Part shown: positions 44,550 to 56,264 of the stretch, piece by piece
How positions within the stretch are numbered: the first letter of the stretch is position 1
Layout of the letters: every line of letters begins with the position of its first letter
Assembly: GCA_030737835.1 (NCBI GenBank)
Contig: CM060855.1
Span: 18,488,378-18,552,377, forward strand
Reading direction: 5' to 3'
DNA from: Acorus gramineus
Lineage: Eukaryota; Streptophyta; Magnoliopsida; Acorales; Acoraceae
DNA length: 64,000 nt
Made by a program: the position numbers and the translations under genes
Notes under the pieces: model-generated
Told to the model about the DNA's origin: nothing
Seen by the model: only the letters and a program-made list of their open reading frames with translations
Database searches by the model: none

Positions 44550-46908
44550 ATGGAAGGAGACAACGTGATTGTGGGTGAATGTAGCTTTAATGGTATACCT
44601 GAAGTTGGTATGGCATTTGATTCTGAAGATAGTGCCTATCAATTTTGCAACACATATGCAAGATCAATTGGATTTAGTATCTGAAAAAGTGATGCATTCA
44701 AATCCAATGGCATAGTGAGAAAGAGAAAATTTTATTGTTCTAAAGGAGGGAGGAAAGGGGTTGATAAGCGAAAAGTCTTACACCCACAGCGCGATACAAG
44801 AACAGGATGTGAGGCACATATGGTTATCACTTATCGGTCTTCTGGTGCTTATTAGGTCACTAAATTTGAACAAAACCATAATCATGATCTTGTATCAACC
44901 CCCTTGCGCCATAATTTGAGGTCACATAGAAAAATAGAAAATGGTCAAGCTGCTAGGTTGATATCATAGATGGTTTAGGATTAGCATAAAAAACAGTTAT
45001 GGATTTGATGAGTGGACAAGTTGGAGGGAGAAGAAATATTGGTTTTATTTTGAATGATGTGAAGTCAAACAGTTATGGATTTGATGAGTGGATAAGTTGG
45101 AGGGAGAAGAAATATTGGTTTTATTTTGAATGATGTGAAGTCTTACCTGCGCACCAAAAGGGAAACAAGAATGAAGAATGGAATTGCGGGTGCTCTTATT
45201 CAGTATTTCAACAAGAAGAAAAAGTAAAATCCATCATTCTTTCACTCAATGCAACTTGATGCCGATGAACAAATAACCAATATGTTTTGGGCCGATGCAA
45301 GGTCTATTGTCAATTATGCACATTATGGTGATGTAATTTGCTTCGACATGACCCATCGGACAAATAATCATGGAAGACCATTTGCACCATTCGTTGGGGT
45401 GAATAAATCATAGGCAAAAAATTATTTTTGGTGGCGCATTACTTTATGATGAGAAAGCTAACTCATTTATTTGGTTGTTTGAAACTTTTCTTCAAGCAAT
45501 GTCTGGGAGACATCCTAAGACTATTCTAACAGATCAGTCAGCGGGGATAACCAAAGCTATTTCAGTTGTTCTATCAGAGACTCGTCATCGGCTACGTGTG
45601 TGGCACTTGACCCAAAATGCAACAAAACATCTTGGACATCTTTATGCTATTGAAGTTTCAGAAGTTCCTTCTATGCTTGTATTTTTTGGTACGAGACGGA
45701 GGAGGAGTTCCTAGCTGCTTGGAATAACATGCTTCAAAATTAAAATCTTTAGGACAATAAATGGCTCCAACAAACTTTTGCTAAAAGGAGAAATTGGCTC
45801 TAGTGTAATGGAGAGACACATTTTGCGCGGACATGAAGAGTGCACAACGTAGTTAAAGCTTCAATGCTCTTCTGAGACGCTACTTGATCTCAAAGTATGA
45901 TCCGTTACGTTTCTTTCAGCATTTTGATAGGGTTATGGATGACCGGCGTGAAAGTGAATTGAGCGCTGATTTCAAGATGATGAATACTGTACCGGTAATT
46001 CCATATCACACTTTGATGGTGCCATGTGTTGCAAATGTTTACACGCCAGAGATCCTTCAGTTGTTTCAAGCAGAATATGAAAAATCTCTTAATTGTTCTA
46101 TCTAGATTCATGGGGAGGTGGGGCATATGATAGAGTACAAAGTTCACAGAGACCGTGGCAATGAAAGAACCATTTTATTTGATTCAGCTACCAAAATGGT
46201 TACCTGTAGCTGCATAAAATTTGAATTTATGGGTATCCAGTGTTGCCATATTCTAAAAGTTCTTAATCACAGAAACATCAAATTTCTTCCACCACAATAT
46301 ATCTTGAAGAGGTGGACAAGAGATGTAACATCTGGTGTGGTGCATGATATTTGTTCCTCTTCAATACAGGTTGATGTGTGTTTATTATATTAATTGAAAA
46401 TGTCATGAGTTGATTGTATGGTTTTATTGTAAAGTAATGTGTTTTTCTTCATTACAAATTGACCCTATTTCTGAATTGGGAAGGCGTTTTCAAGAATTAA
46501 GTCATGGTCTCATTCAAGTAGCATCCAAGGGAGCTGAAACACCCCATTCAACGGACCTACTTAAACGCCGCACAAATGAGATCATGAAGGAGGTTGAGGA
46601 AGATTTGAGGAAATCATCTCAAAATTGTCAAGATGATAATGTGCAAGATGAGGTGGATAGCATTTCGAATATTGAGGCTGCTAAAGGCTTCAAATGAAGA
46701 GGAAAGAAAACTGTGGGAGGGAAGCCTAAAAAAAGATGGATCGGCGTGTTGGGGAAGAAAGAGTTCACGAGGTCAAAGCTCTCAAACTCAACGTGCGTCC
46801 CATAATGCCATTGAGAGCCCTCAACCCTTTGGGCCAATGGTTGGGAACTATGATAGTAGTCAAGGAACGACTTCAATGACTCAATTGCTTCAGGTATTGC
46901 GAATATAA
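44550..46908 (+). pseudogene. FAR1-like MULE transposase, multiply disrupted
   Basis: The start is intact (MEGDNVIVGECS). A FAR1 N-terminal DNA-binding region follows, with GMAFDSEDSAYQFCNTYARS and FEQNHNHDL. The MULE DDE region shows FDMTHRTNNHGRPF, FETFLQ and ILTDQSAGI. A SWIM zinc finger carries CSC...CCH (about 46205-46250), and a C-terminal tail follows. Lesions are in-frame stops at 44682-44684, 44853-44855, 45225-45227 and 45411-45413, a 76-bp internal tandem duplication (44991-45142), and several frame changes around 44970, 45415 and 45750-45880. The first two stops fit CGA-to-TGA and TGG-to-TAG transitions. It would have catalysed cut-and-paste transposition of the element and cannot do so now. 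Exon borders towards the C-terminus are uncertain. Confidence 0.88.
44991..45142 (+). repeat. 76-bp tandem duplication inside the transposase pseudogene
   Basis: AAACAGTTATGGATTTGATG begins at 44991 and again at 45067. The two 76-bp copies differ at one base (GGACAAG/GGATAAG). It disrupts the frame upstream of the DDE domain. Confidence 0.9.
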
Positions 46909-46914
46909 AATACA

Positions 46915-49080
46915 TTTTAAATATTTTTTACTTTTCCAAATGGTCAATAATATATGCATTAATATATGTAGGCACAAGAATCCCTTTTTTTTATCCTACT
47001 CAAATGAGTCAAGCGTCAATTTTTTCTGAAGAATGGAGGAGCACAGATTAACAATACTGGTACTCACTCAGGGTAGTAAAAACTAAAGCAAATGTAAGTA
47101 TATACTAGTCTACTTGATTTCATATAAATGAGTTCTTTACAAGTATTAACATATATCAATTTATATCACAGGTGCTAGATGGAGTTTGAAGTTTTAAACA
47201 ATTCAGGGTTGTCTGGGCCCATTTTGTCTCTTGAAGTTGCATCCATTTCCATATTCAGTGGAGTAGAGTTGGTGTTGTGGAGTTTTTAATCAAACATCAT
47301 ATTGTGTGTGTTCAATACTTTCAAGTTCTACTTGATATTTAAGTGTTCAAAACTGAATGATGCACTTGTTATGTTATGTTTGAAAAAAATGCATTTCTAC
47401 TAGTAGTTTGGTATTTGAAGTGTGCATTTCTATTGATATTTTGATGCCAGGTCATAAGGATTGCATTCTGTTCATTGAGTAAAACCAGCTATATCTATTT
47501 CTATTTTTTGTAGGATCTTAGTTGAGCACCATGAGCTGGATACATAGATGGCACTCTTCTATTCCACTTTCCTTGATGCCAGCTAAACAACAACTACTCA
47601 ATTTAGCATTACCAAATTTACAAAATTGTTATACCTAAAAAAATTTGTGTACATACCTAAAAAAAAGTCTTTTGCATTGGCTAACTATTTTGATAATGTT
47701 ATATAAGAATAGTAATTGTGTTTTTGTGTTTTCTTCATCTCAGAATGGTCATATGTGTATGTTCAGCTTTGTTTGCTGATTTATATGAAAGAAATGGTTA
47801 AGAAGTGTTTTAGATCTTTGTAAAATCTCTAGTAGATCCAAACAATAAAAGAAATCGCATTACATCTTCACAAATGATCCTTATTCATTCAAACCATGTA
47901 TAGAAGAAAAACAGAAGGACAAACCACTCCATGTCTATGACATTTGGTTGTTTGTCTTCCCATGTATGCTGTATATGGCATTTCAGTTAACAAAAATTAC
48001 ATTTGGTTCCATGTCTGCTGTTGGTTACATAGTTATGGTCTGTGAGAATGTTGTATATGCTTTTTCTTCCAAAGGTGTCTCCTTTATCTTTGATGAGTGC
48101 AAATTGAAGCATGGGGGAGGTAGATGAGGAAAGATAAAGAAAAAATTGAATTCATGTGATGCAGGAAAGCTATGAATAAATCTGCTTTGATTCACACGGG
48201 AGAAATAGAGGTAGTTTGATATGAAAAAAATGATTTATCTTTTCCAAACTTAGAATCCACAGCATTTAAGAATCAAATATATCTCATTGCAAAAAGCTTT
48301 CTTTATAAATTGTTACTTTCTAGTTGTCAAATGTTTTTTCACACGGACCTTTCCTTTCCAGCACCTCATTCTTCCATACAAACATACTCTGCTTCACATG
48401 GAACAGCCATAAGAGCTACCATAGCATAGCTACCATAAGAATCACATATTGTTGGATCAAAGTGAAGTTCACTTTATTGGGATGGTCAGTAGTCTTTCCC
48501 TACTTGGAAGCCTTGTAACAAGGATGGGGAATACTCTATTTTATGACAATGACAAGGCTTATGGGATCACAAGTATGCTCCAAGACATGAATCATATTAA
48601 GGCTGGAGTCATTTCTTAAGTGCAAAAACAGTCCAGTCTCCCCAGTCCACACCGGTCTATTTTATGACAATGAGAAGGCTCCCCAGTCCAATCTAATCCA
48701 GTCTAGTCCAAGCAATTCAAACCAAGCAGCCAAAGTCCACTTCTTCAAGCTCCCCAGTCCAATCTATGCATTCCAAACCAATGCAGTGTAGTCCCAATCC
48801 AGGTCTGACAATGAACCAAGTTCAGTCTGCCATTCCAAACCAATAAGCTTAGTAACACATTCACCACAACTAATACCCAGTTCCTGTCACCAATTCACCA
48901 AATAACAATAATTTCCATTCATCTCAAAATTTTTATTGGTTAAACATAGCTAATTGAACATCCAACAAAAATTTTCACCAAATAACAACAATTCACCAAA
49001 TAACGATAATTTTCATTGATTAAACATAGCTATTTGAACATCCAACAACAACATAAACATCATTGAAGATGCATTAGTCT
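46915..49080. other. Non-coding interior of the MULE
   Basis: No gene recognised between the transposase and the GRF gene. It contains an irregular array of CCAGTCCAATCTA/CCAGTCTAGTCC motifs (48630-48850) and a ~60-bp diverged direct repeat containing CACCAAATAACRA and TTAAACATAGCTA (48890-48990 and 48985-49050). Confidence 0.6.
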
Positions 49081-49610
49081 CTAATATATTGCTTTGATAC
49101 ATTGAATAACCAAAAGACCAATTAAGCACCACATAATCATTGTCAGCCTATTGTTCATCGTCTTCAAATACTTTTTCATAGTCTCTTCATGGTTTTCTAG
49201 TTGAAACTTCAATTCAACAATTGGATCATCCGCGTCATCGATCCATTCAAAAAATCGACAGTCTTGAGGAGTCTACATTGGAAATAATGACAAACAAAAA
49301 AAGAATGCTTATTAGATCTCACTCATTAGTAATGAAACACTTGAAAATCATTGAATTCAATTAACTCACCTTGTTAAAAGGACACAATAAAATCTCTGAC
49401 CTTTACTATGTTCTTGACGAAAAGTATAAATCGGATATTCGCCTTTCTTACAACGACATTCACGTGGCCGAATATGCGTGGGAAGTGGCCTAACATTTGA
49501 ATTACGTAGGCTATTGACCTGTTGTGAAAAATTAGCTAAGAAAATTCATTCATTCATACATTCCATCAAAACTTGGAATACAAAAGGTAAACACTTACGC
49601 TTTTTGACAT
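49081..49610 (-). pseudogene. GRF-type zinc finger protein of the MULE, frameshifted (At4g04775-like)
   Basis: Exons are 49610-49599 (MSKS), 49518-49370 and 49272-49081. The zinc-finger halves are CRCKKGEYPIYTFR...GQRFYC and CRFFEWIDD, matching the GRF finger (CxC...GRxFxxC...CxFFxW). A coiled region with LENHEETMKKYLKTMNN follows, then a C-terminal hydrophobic tail (MIMWCLIGLLVI), typical of plant At4g04775-like proteins. Exon 2 ends two bases out of phase with exon 3. The sequence TTATTGTGTCC suggests a GT duplication just after the FYC codons, so the gene is probably broken by that one event. Function in the family is unknown; zinc and nucleic-acid binding is inferred for the GRF finger. 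It faces the transposase convergently within the same element. Confidence 0.75.
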
Positions 49611-49725
49611 AGTTGCTTGGAAGCCTCAAAAGAGAAAATGGAAGTCTTTGATTGCAAGTGATAGAGCACAATGCTTTCAATTCAGCTTGGAACAGTACGA
49701 TTATAACATGAAGAAGAAGATGGTG

Positions 49726-50475
49726 CTGTTAGGAAAAAAAAAAAAAGAAACAAACCTATGTGATGAAGATTGGAAATACTGAAAGGATTCAAAAAGCAAC
49801 AACACAAGATGACTAAACATGTATGGATCACAAGCAACTTATCATGGCTTTAAAAATTTGTGCACATATGCATATTTCCCTTAAAAATTTCCCACAAAAG
49901 CAGTATATTTTATTCTGAATATATACAATCCATTATATCACTTCCCCCACCACAGTAGAGTTTGTAGTAGGTCAGTATGGGATTTAAAAAATTTCCTGAG
50001 TTGCTAGATACTTGGGAGCTTAATTTCATTATCGTGTTGAGTTAAAGGTAGAAGTCATCATCAGTAGTAATTTTTTTTATTATACATTATATATACATTC
50101 TCATTGAATTAACAAGACTTCAAATATGGGTTTGATGCAAAAAAGAAAAAAAAAGTCATACAGGGGCTTTATCGCAAAAAAAAAAAAAAACAGTAGGATT
50201 TTGAAGTGTTGGAAATGAAATTCACTCAAACCCATATCTGAAACTAACCCATTCAGATAACATAATCAAATCCACTCAAACCCCATATCTGAAACAAACC
50301 CATTCAAATAACAAAATCAAATCCACTCAAATCCATATCTGAAACAAACCCATTCAAATAATCAAATGAAAACCACTGAAATCCATATCAGAACCCTAAA
50401 CAATCCAGAGAGAACTACATTCAAATTACAAAAAATAAAAAAAAAAGAGAAACTGTAACAAGAAGTGAAACTCAC
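49726..50475 (-). other. Inferred 5'UTR intron of the GRF gene
   Basis: The donor CTC|GTGAGT at 50475 (minus) in the right TIR is identical to the donor in the left TIR. The acceptor CTAACAG| lies at 49726, outside the TIR. Inference from splice-site sequence. Confidence 0.45.
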
Positions 50476-50773
50476 GAGGTGGCTGTAGGACCACGAGAGA
50501 TCGATGAGGGTGCGGCGAGGCTTTAGTGAGGGAGACTCTGTGACGATGGGAGGGGGGAACCACAGAGAGATGGGGTACAGATGGGAGAGATGATATGACT
50601 ATATGTGAAAATGAATTCGAATAGGTGCTAGCAGCGTCAACAACGGTCACTGTTTTGGCTAGTCGTTTGGTTAGTCGTTCACGTGAGATCACATGATCCA
50701 TTTTACACGCGTCGTCCATCCACCCGAGTTACACAGGATCTCTCTGTGAAGACTTCACAGAGTCTCCGAACCC
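49774..50773 (-). repeat. MULE right terminal inverted repeat
   Basis: Inverted counterpart of 43487-44486. The outer 300 bp is highly similar. The ~50-bp subrepeat region (50215-50400) carries about two more units than the left arm. Confidence 0.9.
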
Positions 50774-50782
50774 ATAAAAATT

Positions 50783-51334
50783 CACTGCAACATTGGTTTG
50801 AGGGATCATTCGAAAACATGTTTGGACACTTTTGTAGAAATTGAAAAGTCAAACATGTTTCTAAACGGTTCTAAAAAATCTACTTAATTAAAAAGTTTAA
50901 TATTTAAGTACAAAAAATAGTACATATCATCTATTGAGGTATGTACTTCACTACTTTATAAAAAAATGAAGTATATACCCAATGAATAATACATGGACTC
51001 ATTTATAAAATATGTCAAAAAATTTCTAAAAATGTATATACTTCATTACAATGGCTACAGATAACTATCGAGAAATATAAGACTGTACTTTTGAATGTGA
51101 ATGGTCTGAGTGTAGAAATGATATGTTCAACCATGTATGCAACTCCGTCTGCAACCTCGCTATTTTTTAAAGAAAATATATAATCGTCGATTGAAGTACA
51201 TAATTTTATAAAAAAAAGATAAAGTAATACGCTTAGATACACAATTGTATTTTAAAAAAGATAAAAAAAAACATTGTGATAGTATAGTCTGCTGTTATAA
51301 TATAGTGTAATATCACAGTGTATGTGCGATTAAG
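50783..51334. other. Intergenic repeat remnant
   Basis: No gene. On the minus strand, 51010-51170 contains GTTGCAGACGGAGTTGCATA and GAACATATCATTT. The plus strand at 57125-57180 has related sequence (GTTACGGATGGGATTGCACA and GGACATATCATTT), so this is another dispersed family. Confidence 0.45.
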
Positions 51335-51851
51335 GGATCACCTCTGGATTGCATATAGGGCTAAAAAAATATTGAGACTCCGATGTATGTGGATTTTCCT
51401 CTCTTGATGATCTATGGAGGATGAGGAAAGAGCTGTGGCCTTGGTCCCAAGGAGACAGGGGAGTAAATGTCAAGGTTTCGCAATTGTTGATTCCAGCGGT
51501 TGCTTGGGCTTTATGGATTAATCGCAACCACTTTGTCTTTAAAGGGACTCCAGTAGTGTATGTGGAGAATCTCTGGGAGATAGTCACACACTAGATAAGG
51601 AATTGGAGTGTTCGTTGTGCGGGTGCAAGAGGTGTGTCTTTTCCTAAGGGTATGCTTCACATTGAGGAGTAAGGGGCTGTTTTGTGGCTTTACAATTGAT
51701 GCAATTAAGGAAAGGAGTAGATACATCTTCTACTTTTTTTTTTCTCAAATGAGTTTTTACTTTTGTGGGCATCTCTTGTAATCTTTTCTTTATTTGGGCA
51801 TTCCCTCATTTTGAATAAAATTAAGGCCAGATTTAAAAAAAAAAAAAAAAC
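51335..51851 (+). mobile_element. 5'-truncated LINE with poly(A) tail
   Basis: A translated stretch (roughly 51378-51595) contains AVAWALWINRNHFVFKG and ELWPWSQGD. This is the zf-RVT-type C-terminal region found after the reverse transcriptase in plant L1-type LINEs. It is followed by stops, a non-coding 3' region with GAATAAAATT, and an A-run ending near 51851. The RT and endonuclease are missing (5' truncation). Flanking target-site duplications were not identified. Confidence 0.75.
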
Positions 51852-52216
51852 TAAGACTGAGTATATCACGACTACTTTTTTTACAAGCATAGTAATAAGG
51901 TATTCCATATTTTTTTGAATATTCATTAAAATACTCTGATTAAAATATACCGTATTGAAGATAATTTCTATGTAATTCATTAATATATACTAATATTTAA
52001 ATTATCTAAAAAATAACATAATTATCTCTACATTTTTTAATATTTATCTGATATGATTTATGAATATACTGTACACATATTGAATTGAAACATAACACTC
52101 GTCCAATATTTACTGAAAAGTCAATTTGTCACTGTGTTTGACAAGATGACCCACCATTACCCGCCAATCCCAAAACGCCCAAACCTCCACCACACCTCAA
52201 ACTCTCTCCCTCTCCA
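51852..52216. promoter_or_regulatory. Upstream region of NdhO
   Basis: AT-rich up to about 52130, then a C-rich leader before the ATG at 52217. No defined promoter element can be asserted. Confidence 0.35.
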
Positions 52217-55200
52217 ATGGCCTCTCTCTCCTTCCCCCTCCTCCTCCCCACTCCTCACACTCACCCCTCCAAAACCCAAATCCCAAAGAGACCCCTCTCT
52301 GTCTCCTGCGCCGCAGGCGCCGCCCCACCTGAGCCGGCGAAGGACAACAAGCCGCCGCCGGCGTCGCAGATCGTCGCCCAGGCGGAGGAGCCGAACCAGC
52401 CCTCCTCGCCTCCGTCGCCGCCGCCCAAGCCGAAGAAACCCATCTATTCTTGTACACTTTTTGGCCTTCTGTAATGGGTTCCTTTCAATTTCAGCTCTTT
52501 CAATCAAATTTGTGCTTGATTGTCTCTTGATGAAAGTTTAAAAGCAAACTCTATAGAGAAATTGTGATCTGGACCTTTTATGCGTAAATAGAGATTAAAA
52601 AGGTCTTCTTGTTCATGTGTTGGATTGATTTCTCAATTGGGTGTCTATTGAATTTCAAATCTTTTATTGTAATTATGCGAGTCCAAGACTGTTCATGTTT
52701 AAAGAGTAGCAATTGCCAATGTGTGTAAGTAAATATTTCTATGAATTTAAAATGATTCTTTTCATATATTGATGTATACTAATAGTTCAAGATGGAGAAA
52801 ATGTGATTGCTCGTTTTGGCCTTTTTTTTGCTTAAAAATCTTCTTGATCATGTTATGGATTGATGTCTAATGTGGGTTTCCATTGAATTTCAAATCTTTT
52901 AATTAAAACTATACTAGTTCAACATGATGTGATGAGGTTTTTCAAATTTTCTTCCTGGTTTAGTCTCATTGTTCTTGTCTAGAGACTAGCATTTCCCAGT
53001 GTCCTGGTTTGTTAAGGGGATAAGATTTTGAGTATAAGTTATTTCCTTTATCAATTTTGTCCTTATTCACCTTTATCAAAACCCATGCTCTCAATGATTT
53101 ACTGCTCATTATTTTCTCCAGTGAAGAAAGGACAGATTGTGAGAGTTGACAAGGAGAAATACCTTAACAGCATCAATGTGAGAGCTCAATTCCCTCATAT
53201 CAAATTTATGTATCCGAGTTGCATTATGTATGTGTTTTTATTTTCAAAGGTTCATGCTCTCATTCTAAGGTCCTTCCAGTAAATATGTAAATTGCATAAA
53301 AGTTTGATCATTCATTGGTACTTGGAACTCAAATATTAAACACTAAACACATCAATTCAGGAACAAGGACAGAGCATCGATGAACAGTCTCTTTTATGAA
53401 CAAAGAATTGTGTCTTGTAAGTAAAAGGGACTGACCATGCAGCTGGCATGGTGATTTCTTGGGCGAGTTCTTGCTGCTTTTGTTTTGAGCAAATTCATTG
53501 ATAAAGGTTGATGCACTTGCTATTTTTATTCTTATTCATCGCAAAACTATTTCTGTTGTTTCTGAAACTCACCACCGGTAGTGATTTTTATTACGCAGTC
53601 CTTATTTTCCGGTCCGCTCCATGACCCATAGTTTATGAACTATGTGAGATAAACTCTGCTACTCAATGCGAAGGACAATCTCAAACATCTTTACTTTAAG
53701 AATAAATATAACAATGAATTTCTCTACATGTTAGGCATTATTCTTCTCTTGCAATGTCGTTTAACAAACTAGGTGATCAATTAATGTGTTTTCTTTCAAA
53801 GAACTTCGTTATTTTGTTCCTTTGTTTTTTGTGATGTTACCATATTTTAATGCAGCACCATGTTCCCCAATAGCTTAGGGTCAGCTTTATGTCGTGCATT
53901 TGTGAATTCATTGTTAGAATGCATAGCTTCTGCAAATAGTCATGATATAATTAAATTCTTGATATGGAGTTATACCCTGTCAACCTATTGACACACTCAA
54001 TTACCTGGGAATTGGACCAGAAATGCCATAAAGTCATAGGTAAAGATTCTATAAAAGGTGGAGCAATCCTCTACTGAATTTTCCAAAGTTGACATTCATG
54101 GTGAATTTTCATCAATCATTCTGAGTTATAAAATATACATAACCAAACCAAATTATCTCTGTTACAATTGTAAATAAGTGCAGTATCTCCACTGACTTCT
54201 GTATTTTGATTTTAGTATTTATCTGTTGGACATCCACCTTTTTATAAAGGGTTAGACTACATATATGAAGACCGTGGTGAGGTATATTTTGCTTTCATTT
54301 TTATATTTATGTACATATTTCGTTTGATGGACCACTTATGTACTTTTTGTTTCTTAGCTGTTTGCTTACTCTTGTTAGGTCTTGGATGTACGTATATTTG
54401 AGACTGGGGAGTATGCTCTGGTAAGTTGCAAATTTTCTTCTTCTAATTTGAATCACTATTTAAATTACACCCAAATATAGCTCCAGAAGCAATTGTTTCA
54501 CTTGAATGATGGTAAATTTCTTGGGTAAAACTATTTCCCAATGATGTGAATCAAATCAAATCACAGCTCACTCCACTTCAGTAAAAAGCAGGGAATTACC
54601 TTTGATATGTACCATCTACAGACTGATTACACTGAATCACTTAATTATGTAGACTTTGTTCAAATGTGCATACGAGTACAATTATGCATGAATTAGCCAG
54701 CACTTATCAATTTTTGACAAGAAATTTACTTATAAGCTTAAGTAGAATGACATCTCAGCTGATGTTGGGTCCTATTGTTTTTGTCAAAGCACTTCTGTTT
54801 TGCGGTTTTTATTATCACTATCACTCAATAGATGATCAGCCTATTAGTTCTAATCTTAAGAATCATAAGCTGCAGAAAATATATACATTGTCACTCTTTT
54901 CAATGGATGCTCACTAACTTCAATGATTATTGTGCTTTTCAGCTATGTTGGGAAATCCACCTTTTGTTCAGGGAACTTCCCCATTGTTAAAGATAACTTG
55001 GTATCAATAGTTGTTCCTCATGAAACAGTAGGGTTCTAGTTCCACACTTGCACACTGTAGATTTGAAAAAAAAAAAAAACAGCTTTGACATCTTGGGTTG
55101 TTGATATGCTAATGTAGAAGTAGCATTTGCCACATTTGATTGCATCAACAATAAGTGAACTTTCTAACTCCCATTGATTCTTAGCAGGAAGGTGGTAGTG

Positions 55201-56264
55201 ATTGTAAATTCATCCAGTATGAAAAATATATATGATCCTTATCTGCAGATCAGATAATTTGGATAACAAACATTTCAGGATTTACTAATGAATTGGTCCT
55301 ACAATTTATTTTAATCTTACTGTTTGTTACCTGCAATTTATTTTGGAAGCTGTGACATCTTTAAACCAAGCGCTTCTTTCTTAAATTCGTCAGGCTTAAT
55401 TGTCGGTCTAGATGGAGGAGCTGATTTGTTCCAAGTTTATTTGACTATGGGAGTTTATCTTGCAGATTGCCTGGGTAGGGATCCCAACTGCACCTGCATG
55501 GCTTCCAACAGAAATGCTTATCAAGGTATTTCATGGTTGCATAAATTTAAGGCAACTGGTATTCTTCTTTGTACTGGAAGCATGAGAATGATCATTCTTT
55601 GATCCATTATCTGTTTGATCAATTAGTGTCTAGAAGCAGTGCTTCAACTATTAGTTGCTATAGAGTGTGGATACAGACATACGATACGGATACAGAGATT
55701 CAAAATCTTGAAAGACAGAGATAGTAAAGGCACAACTATGAAAAAATAAATAAATAAAATATATATGTTAAATTATGATTATTTTAAAATTAAATGAGCG
55801 CACATTCAGGAATTATAAAATGTTGTTATAACTACAATGGTATATCAGTTATCATCTCCATTAAGATTTTAATGTCGTTTGGCTTCTTGTAGGCATAAAC
55901 CATACATTAGTATAAAGAAAAAGTTATAATATGTCGTATGTCCTTGCCTTGTCCATCCCATGTTCGATGTGTGTCTGAAATTTTGAAAATTATTTGTGAA
56001 CTTTGGATACATGTGAGACGTGTGTGTCCTGTCATATCCTTTGTCTAATACGTATGGAACACTGATACAACATGTTCATTGAAGTGTCCGTGCATCCTAG
56101 ACCAGTTGCTTGTTAAAGTTCCATGGCACATCTTTTCCAGAATCCCAATGAAGTTCTCTTTTCCTATACATATTTTGTTGATAAATTTGCAATATATGAT
56201 GCTAATATTATCTCTCTTCCCCATTCCTTTTCAGTCAGAAAAGCTCGATTATGAGAGAATCTGA
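52217..56264 (+). CDS. ndhO: NAD(P)H-quinone oxidoreductase subunit O, chloroplast NDH complex (6 exons)
   Basis: Exons are 52217-52451, 53122-53177, 54216-54281, 54379-54420, 55466-55525 and 56235-56264. The phases close to 162 aa. Residues 1 to about 45 are Ser/Thr/Pro-rich and free of acidic residues early on, consistent with a chloroplast transit peptide. A proline-rich linker (about 55-75) leads into the conserved core: KKGQIVRVDKEKYLNS, YLSVGHPPFYKGLDYIYEDR, VLDVRIFETGEYAL and IAWVGIPTAPAWLPTEMLIK. It ends SEKLDYERI. NdhO is a nuclear-encoded subunit of the stromal arm (subcomplex A) of thylakoid NDH-1, which supports cyclic electron flow around photosystem I. The length matches the family (about 158 aa in Arabidopsis). 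It is convergent with the downstream nuclease gene. Exon 1 is GC-rich. Intron 5 holds a dispersed repeat. Confidence 0.96.

Larger units (their letters stand above)
43487..50773. mobile_element. Complete long-TIR MULE (7.3 kb) with FAR1-like transposase and GRF gene
   Basis: About 1000-bp terminal inverted repeats (43487-44486 and 49774-50773) start GGGTTC(A/G)GAGACTCTG. The flanks ATAGAAATT (43478-43486) and ATAAAAATT (50774-50782) match at 8 of 9, a Mutator-type target-site duplication. Inside are a decayed plus-strand FAR1/MULE transposase and a minus-strand GRF-zinc-finger gene. Both face inward from their TIR. The arms also contain variable copies of a ~50-bp subrepeat. The middle (46915-49080) is non-coding. 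Confidence 0.9.

Noticed and set aside
48600-48850. CCAGTCC-rich array as CRISPR-like or satellite array
   Set aside because: Irregular spacing and diverged motifs. CRISPR is not expected in plant nuclear DNA.
43487-50773. LTR retrotransposon interpretation of the paired 1-kb repeats
   Set aside because: The repeats are inverted, not direct. The flanking duplication is 9 bp and the interior encodes a MULE transposase.
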